Shown: positions 17,364 to 26,111 of the stretch, one piece after another
How positions within the stretch are numbered: position 1 is the first letter of the stretch
How the letters are laid out: each line of letters starts with the position of its first letter
DNA from: DAOTWA01 sp034435955
GTDB lineage: Bacteria > Chloroflexota > Anaerolineae > Anaerolineales > Anaerolineaceae
DNA length: 64,000 nt
Reading direction: 5' to 3'
NCBI GenBank assembly: GCA_034435955.1
Contig: DAOTWA010000013.1
Location: 18,200 to 82,199, forward strand
Made by a program: the position numbers and the translations under genes
The notes under the pieces: model-generated
Database searches by the model: none
What the model was told of the DNA's origin: nothing
The model's input: the letters and a program-made list of their open reading frames with translations, nothing else

Positions 17364-17858
17364 GTGGTGGCCAACAACGTGACCCGAATGCTGGACGCGC
17401 GTAAAATCAGTTACAAGGCTTTCGCTCTTCCAGCGGAAAAATTGGGCGCGCTGGAGACTGCCAAAATATTGGGTGTGCCCCCCTCTCAGGTATTCAAGAC
17501 TATCGTGATTACCCGCGAGAAACCCGGAAAAGCCATTCTGGCGCTTGTTCCCGGCGACCGTGAGGTGGATCTTAAGGCGGTAGCGAAAACTCTGGGTGAG
17601 AAAAAAGTGCGTCTGCCCAGCCAGCGAGAGGCAGAAGCGCTCACCGGCCTGCAGGCCGGCGGCATATCCCCCCTGGCACTGATCAACAAGGGATTTCAAA
17701 CCTTACTGGATACTTCTGCCCGGCAATACACGGAGATCCACATTTCCGGTGGACAACGCGGTTTGAATATCCGCCTCTCCGTTGACGACTTGATCAGGCT
17801 GGTTAACGCGCGGCTCGCTCCGATCAGCTCAGCAGAGGCCAGCGGAGAAGAAAGCTAA
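17364..17858 (+). CDS. ybaK: YbaK/EbsC-type aminoacyl-tRNA deacylase
   Basis: 164 residues of the YbaK (Cys-tRNA deacylase) group, which removes cysteine mischarged onto tRNA-Pro. Family features visible are VFKTIV with the catalytic Lys, the ALVPGDREVDLKAVA strand-helix, and the GLQAGGISPLAL loop. GTG start at 17364, after GAGGGAGGGAACG. Its last four bases overlap the stop of rtcB on the other strand. Soluble editing enzyme; cotranscribed with the PHP gene. Confidence 0.9.
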   Translation: MVANNVTRMLDARKISYKAFALPAEKLGALETAKILGVPPSQVFKTIVITREKPGKAILALVPGDREVDLKAVAKTLGEKKVRLPSQREAEALTGLQAGGISPLALINKGFQTLLDTSARQYTEIHISGGQRGLNIRLSVDDLIRLVNARLAPISSAEASGEES

Positions 17859-19306
17859 CCCTTGACCACCGCCACCGGGCGAAGTCTGGCCACCTTGCGG
17901 GCGATGCCTGCGCCGACCACGGTCTCCACCACGCTGTCTACGTCCTTATAAGCCTGGGGAGCCTCCTCGGCCAGTCCAGACATAGACCCGGCGCGCACCT
18001 TGATGCCGCTGTGCTCCATCTCCAGGCGCAGACTCTCGCCTCGCACTTCCTTCTTGGCCTTTGCCCGGCTGAGCACCCGCCCGGCTCCATGACAGCTTGA
18101 ACCGTAAGAGCGCGCCATGCTGCCCTTCGTGCCAGCCAGAACCCACGAGGCCGTGCCCATACTTCCGGGGACAAGCACGGGCTGTCCGTGTTCGCGATAA
18201 TCAGGCGGCAGGCCGGGCGCGCCGGGGCCGAATGCGCGTGTGGCTCCCTTCCGATGCACGCAAACCTCGACCCGCCGGCCTTCGATCTCGTGCGTTTCGA
18301 TCTTACCGATATTGTGGGCGATGTCATAAACCTGGCGTACGTGCCAATCCTCAACCACGCCAGCAAACACTTCCTCGACCGCGCGCCGCACAGCGCTGGC
18401 CAGAATCTGACGGTTCGCGAAGGCAAAATTAGCGGCCGCGCGCATCGCGGCTAAGTAACTCTCTCCTTCGGGTGAATCCAGCGGGGCGCATACCAGCTCG
18501 CGGTCGGGGAGTTGAATGTTGTACCGCCGCACCGCGCCTTGGAAGCTGCCAACGAAATCGGTGCACACTTGATGTCCGAAACCGCGCGAGCCGCAATGGA
18601 TTTGCACGACCAGGCAGCCTTCTTCCAGGCCGAAGGCGCGCGCTGTCTCCGGTGCGAAGAGCTGTTCCACCACGTCCACTTCGATGAAATGGTTGCCCGA
18701 GCCAACCGTACCGAGCTGCGTCCGTCCGCGTTCCTTGGCGCGTTTGCTCACCTTCTGGGGATCGGCGCCTTCGATGCAACCACCCTCCTCGGTGTGCGCC
18801 AGATCTTCCATCGTGGCGTAGCCTTTCTTGTATGCCCAGCGCGACCCTTCGCGGCACACGTGGTCCAGCTCTTCCTCGCTCAAGCGAATCGCGCTCTCCG
18901 AGCCTACCCCGCTTGGGCAGTAGTGGTCAAGAGCCGTGGCCAGGGCATCCAGGTGCTCCTGGGCTGCTTCAAGCGGTATGCGTGTGGCCATCAGGCGCAC
19001 ACCGCAGTTAATGTCGTAGCCGATACCGCCGGGGGAGATGACTCCATTCGGTACTTGAGTGACCGCCACCGCGCCGATGGGAAAGCCGTACCCTTGATGC
19101 ATGTCCGGCATTACGACCACCGGCCCGGCCAGCCCGGGAAGTGTGGTCGTATTAATGGCTTGTTCAATGGAAAGATCCTGCAAGGAAGCTTCAAGCAGTC
19201 TGCGCGTTGCAAAAAACCGCACCGCCACCCTCATATCCGAGCGGTAAATCTTGGGAATTTCCCATTCGTATTCGCTGATTGGCTTGAAATCACGCATGGA
19301 AACCAT
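17855..19306 (-). CDS. rtcB: RNA-splicing ligase RtcB
   Basis: 483 residues. RtcB joins RNA ends with 2',3'-cyclic phosphate and 5'-OH using GTP and manganese, in RNA repair or tRNA splicing. Diagnostic motifs are MPDMHQGYGFPIGAVA, SPGGIGYDINCGVR with the metal Cys, GSGNHFIEVD, HCGSRGFGHQV and SCHGAGRVLSR, the last carrying the His that is guanylylated. Full length and intact. The archease gene lies 69 bp upstream on the same strand, so the ligase and its activator probably share one transcript. Convergent overlap of 4 bp with ybaK. Confidence 0.97.
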   Translation of the reverse strand: MVSMRDFKPISEYEWEIPKIYRSDMRVAVRFFATRRLLEASLQDLSIEQAINTTTLPGLAGPVVVMPDMHQGYGFPIGAVAVTQVPNGVISPGGIGYDINCGVRLMATRIPLEAAQEHLDALATALDHYCPSGVGSESAIRLSEEELDHVCREGSRWAYKKGYATMEDLAHTEEGGCIEGADPQKVSKRAKERGRTQLGTVGSGNHFIEVDVVEQLFAPETARAFGLEEGCLVVQIHCGSRGFGHQVCTDFVGSFQGAVRRYNIQLPDRELVCAPLDSPEGESYLAAMRAAANFAFANRQILASAVRRAVEEVFAGVVEDWHVRQVYDIAHNIGKIETHEIEGRRVEVCVHRKGATRAFGPGAPGLPPDYREHGQPVLVPGSMGTASWVLAGTKGSMARSYGSSCHGAGRVLSRAKAKKEVRGESLRLEMEHSGIKVRAGSMSGLAEEAPQAYKDVDSVVETVVGAGIARKVARLRPVAVVKG

Positions 19307-19375
19307 GTCAGCGCCTCCTTTCTCTGCTTTGTCAACCTTCCCGTCAGGGCTTCCGTGCCGACAACGCAGTACGGC

Positions 19376-19792
19376 TCAAACGTCGAAGACCACCGTCGTT
19401 TCCAGACCATCCTCACCTCCGCGGATGGCCAACTGATGGAAGGTCACCGCTTTGATGGCCTTGGCGATGTCCTCCCACCGCGCTCCCGAGAGCTCGGCCG
19501 CCAGGCGCCCATCCTGGATCGAGACGCTCACATTATCGAAGACCAGCCTCTCTTGCTCACACAGATATATAAGTTCGCTAAGGAAGGCGACCAGCAGGCT
19601 TTCAGCGTCTTGTGCGGATAATTCAAGTCGCCGCGCTACCCGCGGGGCGGACTGGAGACGCACCTGCATGAGCGCGTACATCCCCCGCGCAGCCTGCTCA
19701 AACAGGCTCTCCAGGTCCGGCGCCCATATATGGAGGGCCACATCCGCAGTATGAGGTAGCTCTTGGAAACCTGACGCCTTATCCTTTGCCAT
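19376..19792 (-). CDS. Archease, RtcB cofactor
   Basis: 138 residues. Archease promotes RtcB guanylylation and multiple turnover. The conserved HTADVAL motif is at 14-20, followed by LFEQAARGMYALM, with LSELIYLCE in the middle and the closing EDGLETTVVFDV. The ATG at 19792 is preferred over the longer frame to 20008, which would run through the divergent fhaA-like gene. It sits directly upstream of rtcB, the arrangement seen in many bacteria. Confidence 0.93.
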   Translation of the reverse strand: MAKDKASGFQELPHTADVALHIWAPDLESLFEQAARGMYALMQVRLQSAPRVARRLELSAQDAESLLVAFLSELIYLCEQERLVFDNVSVSIQDGRLAAELSGARWEDIAKAIKAVTFHQLAIRGGEDGLETTVVFDV

Positions 19793-19800
19793 GCCTTTGT

Positions 19801-19812
19801 GTATAATTATAC
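19801..19812. promoter_or_regulatory. Palindromic bidirectional -10 element
   Basis: The 12-base perfect palindrome GTATAATTATAC gives a consensus TATAAT on both strands (plus 19802-19807, minus 19806-19811). It lies between the divergent archease and fhaA-like starts. On the plus strand it leaves a leader of about 25 bases; on the minus strand only about 7 bases. -35 boxes are weak on both sides. Confidence 0.5.
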
Positions 19813-19838
19813 CCATCATTCCGCCCGGACAGATCCTT

Positions 19839-20645
19839 ATGAAATCCCAACTCGATCTGATCGAGAGCCGTTTGCAGGCATTGATTGAAAATAGCGTCGC
19901 TGCCATCCTGCCGTGGGGCAACCCACAGCAGATGCTGGCGCACCAATTGGTCGAGGCGATGCGGACCAATTCGGTCAGCCGGCAGGACGGCACCATCCTG
20001 GCGCCCAACCATTATGTCATCGTCGTTCATCCCAGCCGTATGCCTTATTGGCAGGCGAACCAAAATTTACTGGATGAGCTTGGACATGTGTTATACCAGG
20101 CAGGCGAGGATGCTGGTTTTCATTTCACCGCTCCACCCAGCTTCACCCTGGAGGCGAACGGCGAGCTTTTGCCAAACGGGATTTCCATCACCTCTTCGAT
20201 CACCGAGGAAAAAATGAGCCAGACTTCCGTGCTGGAATCCCAACCCGATGGTGGCCCAGACGCCAATGAAAGCGTACCACCGGGCGCCTTCCTGATCGTC
20301 AATGGCGTGGAAGTCTTCATGCTCACTCGGCCGGTAATCAACATCGGACGTCGGCCGGACAATCACCTCGTGATTGATGACCCGCGCGTTTCGCGCACCC
20401 ATGCTCAGATGCGCGTCTCCCAGGGAACCTATATCATCTTTGACCTAAATTCGACCGGCGGGACCTTCGTCAACAGCCAGCGCATCAGCCGGCAGCGCTT
20501 GAGGCCCGGCGATGTGATTTCCTTGGCAGGTGTGCCCCTGATCTATGGCCAGGATTCGCCGGCATCTCAGGACGATCCAAACGCAGATACCGCACAAATA
20601 AGCAACAACCCAGATTCAGACGCCGACCTTGAAACGGATGGCTGA
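19839..20645 (+). CDS. FhaA-like protein (DUF3662 plus FHA domain)
   Basis: 268 residues from the ATG at 19839. The first 110 residues (LDLIESRLQALIENS, then an Asn-His-Tyr beta region) match the DUF3662 domain of actinobacterial FhaA. A variable acidic linker follows. The FHA domain has NIGRRPDNHLVI (about 168-179) and SRTHAQ (185-190), residues that bind phosphothreonine, then FDLNSTGGTFVNSQ. An acidic tail ends the protein. FHA proteins read Ser/Thr kinase signals; in Actinobacteria FhaA controls cell-wall synthesis. The start of the next gene overlaps the stop by 1 base. No kinase or phosphatase gene is in the window. Confidence 0.88.
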   Translation: MKSQLDLIESRLQALIENSVAAILPWGNPQQMLAHQLVEAMRTNSVSRQDGTILAPNHYVIVVHPSRMPYWQANQNLLDELGHVLYQAGEDAGFHFTAPPSFTLEANGELLPNGISITSSITEEKMSQTSVLESQPDGGPDANESVPPGAFLIVNGVEVFMLTRPVINIGRRPDNHLVIDDPRVSRTHAQMRVSQGTYIIFDLNSTGGTFVNSQRISRQRLRPGDVISLAGVPLIYGQDSPASQDDPNADTAQISNNPDSDADLETDG

Positions 20646-21076
20646 TGATCGCAATCCTCGCCCTCGTCCTGAGAATCCTGCTGGCGGTCACCCTGTACGC
20701 CTTCCTGGGATGGGCGCTGATCACCTTATGGCGCGACCTGCGCTCCCAGGCCACCCTGATCCGCACGCGCCAGGTGCCTCCTCTCAGCCTGACTTTCAAA
20801 CACCAAAACGAGCTGATTACGCGCCATTTTTCCGTCCCCGAGGTGACCATTGGCCGTGATCCAAGCTGCAACTGCCCAATCAGCGACGAGACCGTATCAG
20901 GGAAGCATGCCCGCCTTTTATATCACCACAATCAATGGTGGGTTGAAGACCTGCAATCTACCAACGGCACATTTCTCAACCATGAGAAAGTCGATACTCC
21001 CACGGTTTTGATCTCAGGCGACGAGCTGGTCTGCGGGCGGGTCACTCTGACCATCAACCTGAACGACGGGCATTGA
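20645..21076 (+). CDS. FhaB-like membrane-anchored FHA protein
   Basis: 143 residues: one N-terminal membrane helix (about 3-27), a short basic linker, and a C-terminal FHA domain with VTIGRDPSCNCPI, SGKHARL and DLQSTNGTFLN. The helix-then-FHA layout is that of actinobacterial FhaB/FipA, which links phospho-signals to septal and polar wall synthesis. Translationally coupled to the fhaA-like gene (shared A at 20645). mtnP follows 62 bp later with a possible TATGAT at 21099, so the transcript may continue. Confidence 0.88.
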   Translation: MIAILALVLRILLAVTLYAFLGWALITLWRDLRSQATLIRTRQVPPLSLTFKHQNELITRHFSVPEVTIGRDPSCNCPISDETVSGKHARLLYHHNQWWVEDLQSTNGTFLNHEKVDTPTVLISGDELVCGRVTLTINLNDGH

Positions 21077-21138
21077 GGCCCGCCTCCTGCATCTGTGCTA
21101 TGATAGTGCCTGTCTACGCCCTATGATGGAGATGAAGC

Positions 21139-22011
21139 ATGCAAAATCCACCTGCATTAGCTGTGATTGGCGGTTCCGGCCTGTACGAGATGGCTGGCCT
21201 GGAAGATCCCCGCAGCTTCGATGTGGATACGCCATTCGGCAAGCCCAGTGCTCCTGTCGTCGTCGGCGTATTGGAAGGTAAACCGGTTGCCTTCCTGGCC
21301 CGCCACGGTATCGGCCACCACATCTCTCCCACCGAGGTCAATTACCGCGCCAACATTTACGCCCTTAAATCTTTGGGCGTCGAGCGGGTCGTCAGCATCA
21401 GCGCCTGCGGTTCATTGCGCGAGGATTACGCTCCTGGCAGCATTGTCATCCCGGATCAAGTGTTCGATTTCACCCGCGGCGCCCGTGAGCGCTCGTTTTT
21501 CAAAGAAGGCGTCGTCGCCCACATCGGCGCGGCCGATCCCTTTTGCCCCGACCTCTCCGAGCAGCTCTTCCAGGCGGTGAAACAGGTCGGCGTGGTAGCC
21601 CATCGCGGTGGCACTTTTATCACCATCGAAGGGCCGCGTTTTTCCACCAAGGCGGAATCGCATCTTTTCCGCGCCTGGGGTATGTCGCTGATCGGCATGA
21701 CGACTTCGCCGGAAGTCTTCCTGGCGCGCGAAGCCGAGTTGTGCTATGCGGTCATGGCTCACGTCACTGATTACGACGTCTGGCATGTGAGCGAAGAACA
21801 GGTCAGCGTGGAGCTTGTCGTCCGCACCCTTTTGCAGAATACCGCCGCCGCGCAGGAGGCCGTCAAACAACTGGTGCGGACGCTGACTCCGGAGCGCAAT
21901 TGCGATTGCGGCCATGCGCTTGCATCCACCATCATCACACGTAGGGACATGATCCCGCCCGAAACGCGCGAGAAGCTTTCCCTCCTGATTGGCAAATACC
22001 TGCAAGATTGA
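21139..22011 (+). CDS. mtnP: S-methyl-5'-thioadenosine phosphorylase
   Basis: 290 residues. The enzyme splits methylthioadenosine into adenine and methylthioribose-1-phosphate in methionine salvage and polyamine recycling. Motifs: GGSGLYEMAGLED, DTPFGKPSAP, FLARHGIGHHISPTEVNYRAN, ISACGSLREDYAPG and the substrate region TTSPEVFLAREAELCYA. The set fits MTAP/MtnP rather than purine nucleoside phosphorylase II. It sits inside what otherwise looks like a cell-wall locus, and its last codon overlaps the TTG start of the SEDS-PBP gene. Confidence 0.92.
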   Translation: MQNPPALAVIGGSGLYEMAGLEDPRSFDVDTPFGKPSAPVVVGVLEGKPVAFLARHGIGHHISPTEVNYRANIYALKSLGVERVVSISACGSLREDYAPGSIVIPDQVFDFTRGARERSFFKEGVVAHIGAADPFCPDLSEQLFQAVKQVGVVAHRGGTFITIEGPRFSTKAESHLFRAWGMSLIGMTTSPEVFLAREAELCYAVMAHVTDYDVWHVSEEQVSVELVVRTLLQNTAAAQEAVKQLVRTLTPERNCDCGHALASTIITRRDMIPPETREKLSLLIGKYLQD

Positions 22012-24635
22012 ACCTGCTCTTTCCATCGCCCCAACCGGCGAATCCCAACGACCATCAGCAAAGCCGCTTGCTTACCCTGGCGGCTATCTTTCTTTTTTTG
22101 TATTCGGTCATCCTGACAATTTCTCCAGCCGTTAGAGCCCATACGCTCTCCGTGCCTTATCGCTGGACGCACTGGATCGGCCTGGCGGTCTGGCTGGTTG
22201 CATGGATGGGCCTCCACCGCCTGACCGTTCGACGCTTGCCGGACCGCGATCCCTATCTATTGCCGATCGCCGGTCTGTTGACCGGCTGGGGCCTGCTGAC
22301 CATTTGGCGGCTCTCGGACGTCTTCGGTTCCCGCCAGACCGTTTGGCTGGCGCTTGGCGCGGCTGTGCTGGCAGGTGGATTGCTGCTGAAGGATCCCCTC
22401 GCCTGGCTGAGGCGCTATAAATACCTCTGGTTGACCGGCGGCTTGCTGCTGACCGGCTTGACCTTCCTGTTCGGAACGTATCCAGGCGGTATAGGTCCGC
22501 ACCTTTGGCTGGGCTGCTGTGGTCTGTACCTGCAGCCATCCGAACCGCTCAAGCTGTTGTTGATCGCCTACCTGGCAGCCTACCTGGCCGATCACATCCC
22601 GATGGCTTTCAGCCCGGCTCAGCTCTATGCGCCAACCTTGCTGATGACAGCCATCGCTCTGGTGCTTCTCTTCGCCCAGCGCGATCTGGGCACAGCCCTG
22701 CTTTTCCTCGGGCTGTATGCTGCCATCGTTTTCATTGCCTCTGGCAGCCGCAGGGCGTTGGCAACCGGGCTGATCGCAGGATTTGTGCCTGGGGTGGCCG
22801 GCTACCTTCTGTTCGACGTGGTGCGTGTTCGCGTGGATGCCTGGATCAACCCCTGGCTCGATCCCAGCGGCCGCAGCTACCAGATCGTCCAATCGCTCAT
22901 CACCGTCTCGGCCGGCGGGCTGATCGGCCGCGGCCCCGGCCTGGGTGATCCCGGCCTTGTGCCTGTGGCGCACTCGGACTTCATCTTCGCTGCTATCGCC
23001 GAAGAGACTGGATTGCTGGGCTGTATAGCTTTCCTTCTTTTGCTCGCCTTGCTGGCTGTCCGCGGCTTCCAGTTGGCTTTACGCGCGCAGGATGGATACC
23101 GGCGCTATCTGGCTGCCGGCTTGACCGTTTATCTGGTCGGGCAGAGCCTGTTAATTGTCGGCGGGAACTTGCGCCTCTTCCCATTGACGGGGGTCACCCT
23201 GCCTTTCGTTTCTTACGGCGGCTCGTCGCTGCTCACTTCCTTCCTCGCGCTGCTATTTCTGCTGCTGGCAGGCCATCAGTCCGAGCGCGAGCCGGCTCAG
23301 CTCCCCAACCCGCGCCCATACCTGTTGTTAGGTGGAGTCCTCCTGATCGGTATCGCCGCAGCCGCCTTGATCGATGGCTGGTGGAGCATGGTGCGCAGCG
23401 CCGCTCTGCTCAACCGCAATGACAATCAGCGCCGCTACGTGAGCGACCGATACGTTCGCCGCGGTAGCCTGCTGGACCGCAGCGACGCCGCTCTGGATGT
23501 GACCACCGCTGAACCCGGTTCGTATACGCGTTTCAATAACTACCCGCCTCTCAGCCCTGTTCTTGGCTATACGCAACCCGTCTTCGGCCAGGCCGGCCTC
23601 GAGGCTTCCTTAGACCCCTTCCTGCGTGGACTCCAGGGTTACCCCTCCTCCCTCATCTGGTGGAACCACCTTCTCTACGGTCAACCTCCCCCCGGCTTGG
23701 ACGTGCGCCTCAGCCTCTCCCTCGACCTGCAACGCCTCGCCGATCAACTCCTTGGCAATTATTCCGGCGCAATCGTCTTGCTCAACGCGCGCAGCGGCGA
23801 AATCCTGGTAATGGCTTCTCACCCTTACTATGATTCAAACCAGTTGGAACGTGAATGGGATCAATTGCAGAATGACCCCCGCGCCCCCATGGTCAACCGA
23901 GCCACCCAGGGAGTTTACCCTGCTGGCCAGGCTCTCGGACCCTTTCTGTACACCCAGGCGTTAAGCGCGGTTTCGCTTCCAGCCTTGCCTGCCGACCTTG
24001 CGTACGCCTCACCCGGAAGCCTGTTGGATTGCGCCATCCAGGTAAGTGCTCCATCCTGGGGCGAGGCCATCGCCTCCGGCTGCCCCGCTGCTTCGGTTGC
24101 GCTCGGAAAGGATTTCCCTGCCTCCCAATGGCTGGAATTGTTCAACCGCCTGGGGTTTTACACCGCCCCGGCTGTGCCTTTGCCCACCCATGTCAGCGAG
24201 AAGCCTGCAGTGCTGGTTGACCGCACCATGGCATCCCTGGGACAGGAAGGGGCAGACGTCAGCCCGCTCCAGATGGCTCTGGCTGCTGCTGCCCTCACCA
24301 ATGCTGGCGAACGCCCCGCACCCCGACTGGCGCTTTCGGTGCACACGTTGCAGGGCTGGGTGGTTCTGCCGGCCGGATCGTCGTCTCAACGCGTATTCGA
24401 TCCGACCGCCGCCCAGCAAGCCGTCGCCAGCCTGGTAATCGCTGGTCAACCCTCCTGGCAGACAGTCGGTCGCGCCCAGGCCGGACAGGACCGCACGATC
24501 ACCTGGTTCCTGGGCGGAACGCTGCCGAACTGGAGCGGTTCCCCACTCGCACTGGCGTTAGTGCTGGAACAAGACGCACCTCAGGCCGCAGTGGAGATTG
24601 GGCAGGGCCTGCTGAGGGCCGCGCAAAAACAATAA
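22008..24635 (+). CDS. RodA/FtsW (SEDS) glycosyltransferase fused to a degenerate PBP transpeptidase domain
   Basis: 875 residues in one frame. Residues 1-425 form a multi-spanning SEDS domain with QPSEPLK, QRDLGTALLF and HSDFIFAAIAEETG (D324 in the region of the essential SEDS Asp), so the polymerase half looks intact. A further membrane helix (about 443-465) leads to a PbpA-like extracytoplasmic half with GLEASLDPFL and RATQGVYPAG. All three catalytic motifs are altered: SxxK is Q641-A-L-G644, SxN is G691-C-P693, and KTG is R822-A-Q824. It cannot act as a normal transpeptidase. TTG start overlapping the mtnP stop (TTGA). Followed by a strong hairpin terminator. Confidence 0.9.
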   Translation: MNLLFPSPQPANPNDHQQSRLLTLAAIFLFLYSVILTISPAVRAHTLSVPYRWTHWIGLAVWLVAWMGLHRLTVRRLPDRDPYLLPIAGLLTGWGLLTIWRLSDVFGSRQTVWLALGAAVLAGGLLLKDPLAWLRRYKYLWLTGGLLLTGLTFLFGTYPGGIGPHLWLGCCGLYLQPSEPLKLLLIAYLAAYLADHIPMAFSPAQLYAPTLLMTAIALVLLFAQRDLGTALLFLGLYAAIVFIASGSRRALATGLIAGFVPGVAGYLLFDVVRVRVDAWINPWLDPSGRSYQIVQSLITVSAGGLIGRGPGLGDPGLVPVAHSDFIFAAIAEETGLLGCIAFLLLLALLAVRGFQLALRAQDGYRRYLAAGLTVYLVGQSLLIVGGNLRLFPLTGVTLPFVSYGGSSLLTSFLALLFLLLAGHQSEREPAQLPNPRPYLLLGGVLLIGIAAAALIDGWWSMVRSAALLNRNDNQRRYVSDRYVRRGSLLDRSDAALDVTTAEPGSYTRFNNYPPLSPVLGYTQPVFGQAGLEASLDPFLRGLQGYPSSLIWWNHLLYGQPPPGLDVRLSLSLDLQRLADQLLGNYSGAIVLLNARSGEILVMASHPYYDSNQLEREWDQLQNDPRAPMVNRATQGVYPAGQALGPFLYTQALSAVSLPALPADLAYASPGSLLDCAIQVSAPSWGEAIASGCPAASVALGKDFPASQWLELFNRLGFYTAPAVPLPTHVSEKPAVLVDRTMASLGQEGADVSPLQMALAAAALTNAGERPAPRLALSVHTLQGWVVLPAGSSSQRVFDPTAAQQAVASLVIAGQPSWQTVGRAQAGQDRTITWFLGGTLPNWSGSPLALALVLEQDAPQAAVEIGQGLLRAAQKQ

Positions 24636-24657
24636 TAAGAATATAAAGAGGCAAATC

Positions 24658-24691
24658 AAAACGCTCGCGAAATCCTGTTCGCGAGCGTTTT
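24658..24691. terminator. Bidirectional rho-independent terminator
   Basis: A perfect 14-bp stem (24658-24671 with 24678-24691) and a 6-base loop ATCCTG. The arms run AAAACG... to ...CGTTTT, so each strand reads a T-tract at its end. It lies between the convergent SEDS-PBP and tyrS genes and can serve both. Confidence 0.9.
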
Positions 24692-24699
24692 GTTACCGT

Positions 24700-25917
24700 C
24701 TAAGGTTGGACGACGCGGATAAAGCGCCGTTTGCCCACCTGCAAGACCCCAGGATGAGGGAAAAGCGCGCCCGCTTCAGCCAGCACTTCACCGTCCAGTC
24801 GTACACCTTTCTGCTCAATCAGACGCCGCCCCTCGCTCTTGCTCGCAACCAGCCTGGCAGCCAGAAGGACGTCCAGGACGGTCTGCCCCGCCGTCAGGTG
24901 ATATTCGGGCATCGTGTCTGGCAGGTCGCGTTGCTGAAACAGGCGGATGAACTCCTCCTGGGCTTGCATTGCGGACTGTTCGTCGAATAGCGAGCTGACA
25001 ACCTCGAAAGCCAGCTTCATCTTGGCGTCGCGCGGGTGAAGACGGCCTTCGGCCATTTCTTTCTCTATTGCCTCGATCTGTGCGGGCGTCCAGCGCGTCA
25101 CTAGACGGAAGTATTGCGGCATGGCAAAATCAGGTATGCTCATGATCTTGCCATACATGTCCTCGGCGGTGGTGTTAAGCGGGATATGGTTGCCGAGAGA
25201 TTTGCTCATGCGAACCACACCATCCGTGCCAGGCAGGATGCCCATCAGGATGGGAATGTTGGGTTTAGCTCCCAGAAAGGTCATGATCTTACGCGCCGCG
25301 ATCATGATGTTGAAGAGCTGGTCGGTGCCCCCTACTTGGCAGTCGGCTTGTAATGAGTAGGCGTCGTAGCCCTGCATGAGCGCGTAGAAGGTCTCGTGCA
25401 GATAGATCGCCTCACCTCTGTCCCAGCGCAGTTTGAAGTTCTCGCGGGTAATGAACTGTTGCAAAGTAAAATTAGACGCCAGCTGGATAAGCTGGGCCAA
25501 TGTCAGCTTGGAGAGCCACTCGGCGTTGTAACGTATGATGGTTTTCCGGGCATCCAGAATACGGAAGGCCTGCTCGGCGTAGGTGCGGCCATTTTGTTCG
25601 ATCTGCTCAGGAGTAAGAATTGGGCGGAGCGCGTCTTTGTCGGAAGGATCGCCAATCAGCGATGTGTAGTTGCCGATTAGGAAGGTGACCTCGTGGCCAA
25701 GCTCCTGGAACTGTCGCAGTTTGCGCATGGTGATCGTGTGGCCGAGATGCAGATCGGCGGTTCGCGGGTCGTAACCGCAATAGACCTTAAGCGGACGGCC
25801 TTCTTTTTGCGCCTCGATCAGGCGCTGGCGCAGCTCCTCGGTCATGGCTTGCTTGAGGGCTTCATCCCCATATTCAGTTCCCTGCATCAGGTAAGCCACC
25901 TGCTCGTCAATTTCCAT
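24700..25917 (-). CDS. tyrS: Tyrosyl-tRNA synthetase
   Basis: 405 residues, class I synthetase of the TyrRS-Z type, which charges tRNA-Tyr. Motifs: HLGHTITMRKL (HIGH motif), the tyrosine-pocket segment SLQADCQVGGTDQLFN, RMSKSLGN (KMSKS motif), and a C-terminal S4 RNA-binding domain (ASKSEGRRLIEQKGVRLDG). The leader of about 80 bases after the predicted promoter has no T-box sequence, unlike ileS. Ends against the bidirectional terminator. Confidence 0.97.
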   Translation of the reverse strand: MEIDEQVAYLMQGTEYGDEALKQAMTEELRQRLIEAQKEGRPLKVYCGYDPRTADLHLGHTITMRKLRQFQELGHEVTFLIGNYTSLIGDPSDKDALRPILTPEQIEQNGRTYAEQAFRILDARKTIIRYNAEWLSKLTLAQLIQLASNFTLQQFITRENFKLRWDRGEAIYLHETFYALMQGYDAYSLQADCQVGGTDQLFNIMIAARKIMTFLGAKPNIPILMGILPGTDGVVRMSKSLGNHIPLNTTAEDMYGKIMSIPDFAMPQYFRLVTRWTPAQIEAIEKEMAEGRLHPRDAKMKLAFEVVSSLFDEQSAMQAQEEFIRLFQQRDLPDTMPEYHLTAGQTVLDVLLAARLVASKSEGRRLIEQKGVRLDGEVLAEAGALFPHPGVLQVGKRRFIRVVQP

Positions 25918-25998
25918 CCCATTCTCCGTCAGGTCATTGATAGACTGCTAGGCTCAGATCATCGTCGCTTCAGTAGAATGTTCCACTGACGATAGCAA

Positions 25999-26026
25999 AT
26001 TATACTATCGAGGTGGTCGTGAACAA
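25999..26026 (-). promoter_or_regulatory. Predicted promoter of tyrS
   Basis: On the minus strand a -35 TTGTTC (26026-26021) is followed after 16 bp by a perfect -10 TATAAT (26004-25999). This would start the tyrS transcript near 25990, about 75 bases before the ATG. Confidence 0.5.
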
Positions 26027-26111
26027 TCAAAGCCCGATCAGAATGAGCCCGCCAGTTTGCAAAACTGCCCATCAAAATCGAATGGCCGTAATTGACTGGC
26101 TACCGGTAATC

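Noticed and set aside
18512..19621. 369-residue plus-strand ORF
   Set aside because: Lies antisense across rtcB and archease, both of which have complete family motifs; its own translation shows no recognisable domain.
25918..26111. Possible T-box for tyrS
   Set aside because: No T-box core sequence on the minus strand; only a normal promoter is visible.
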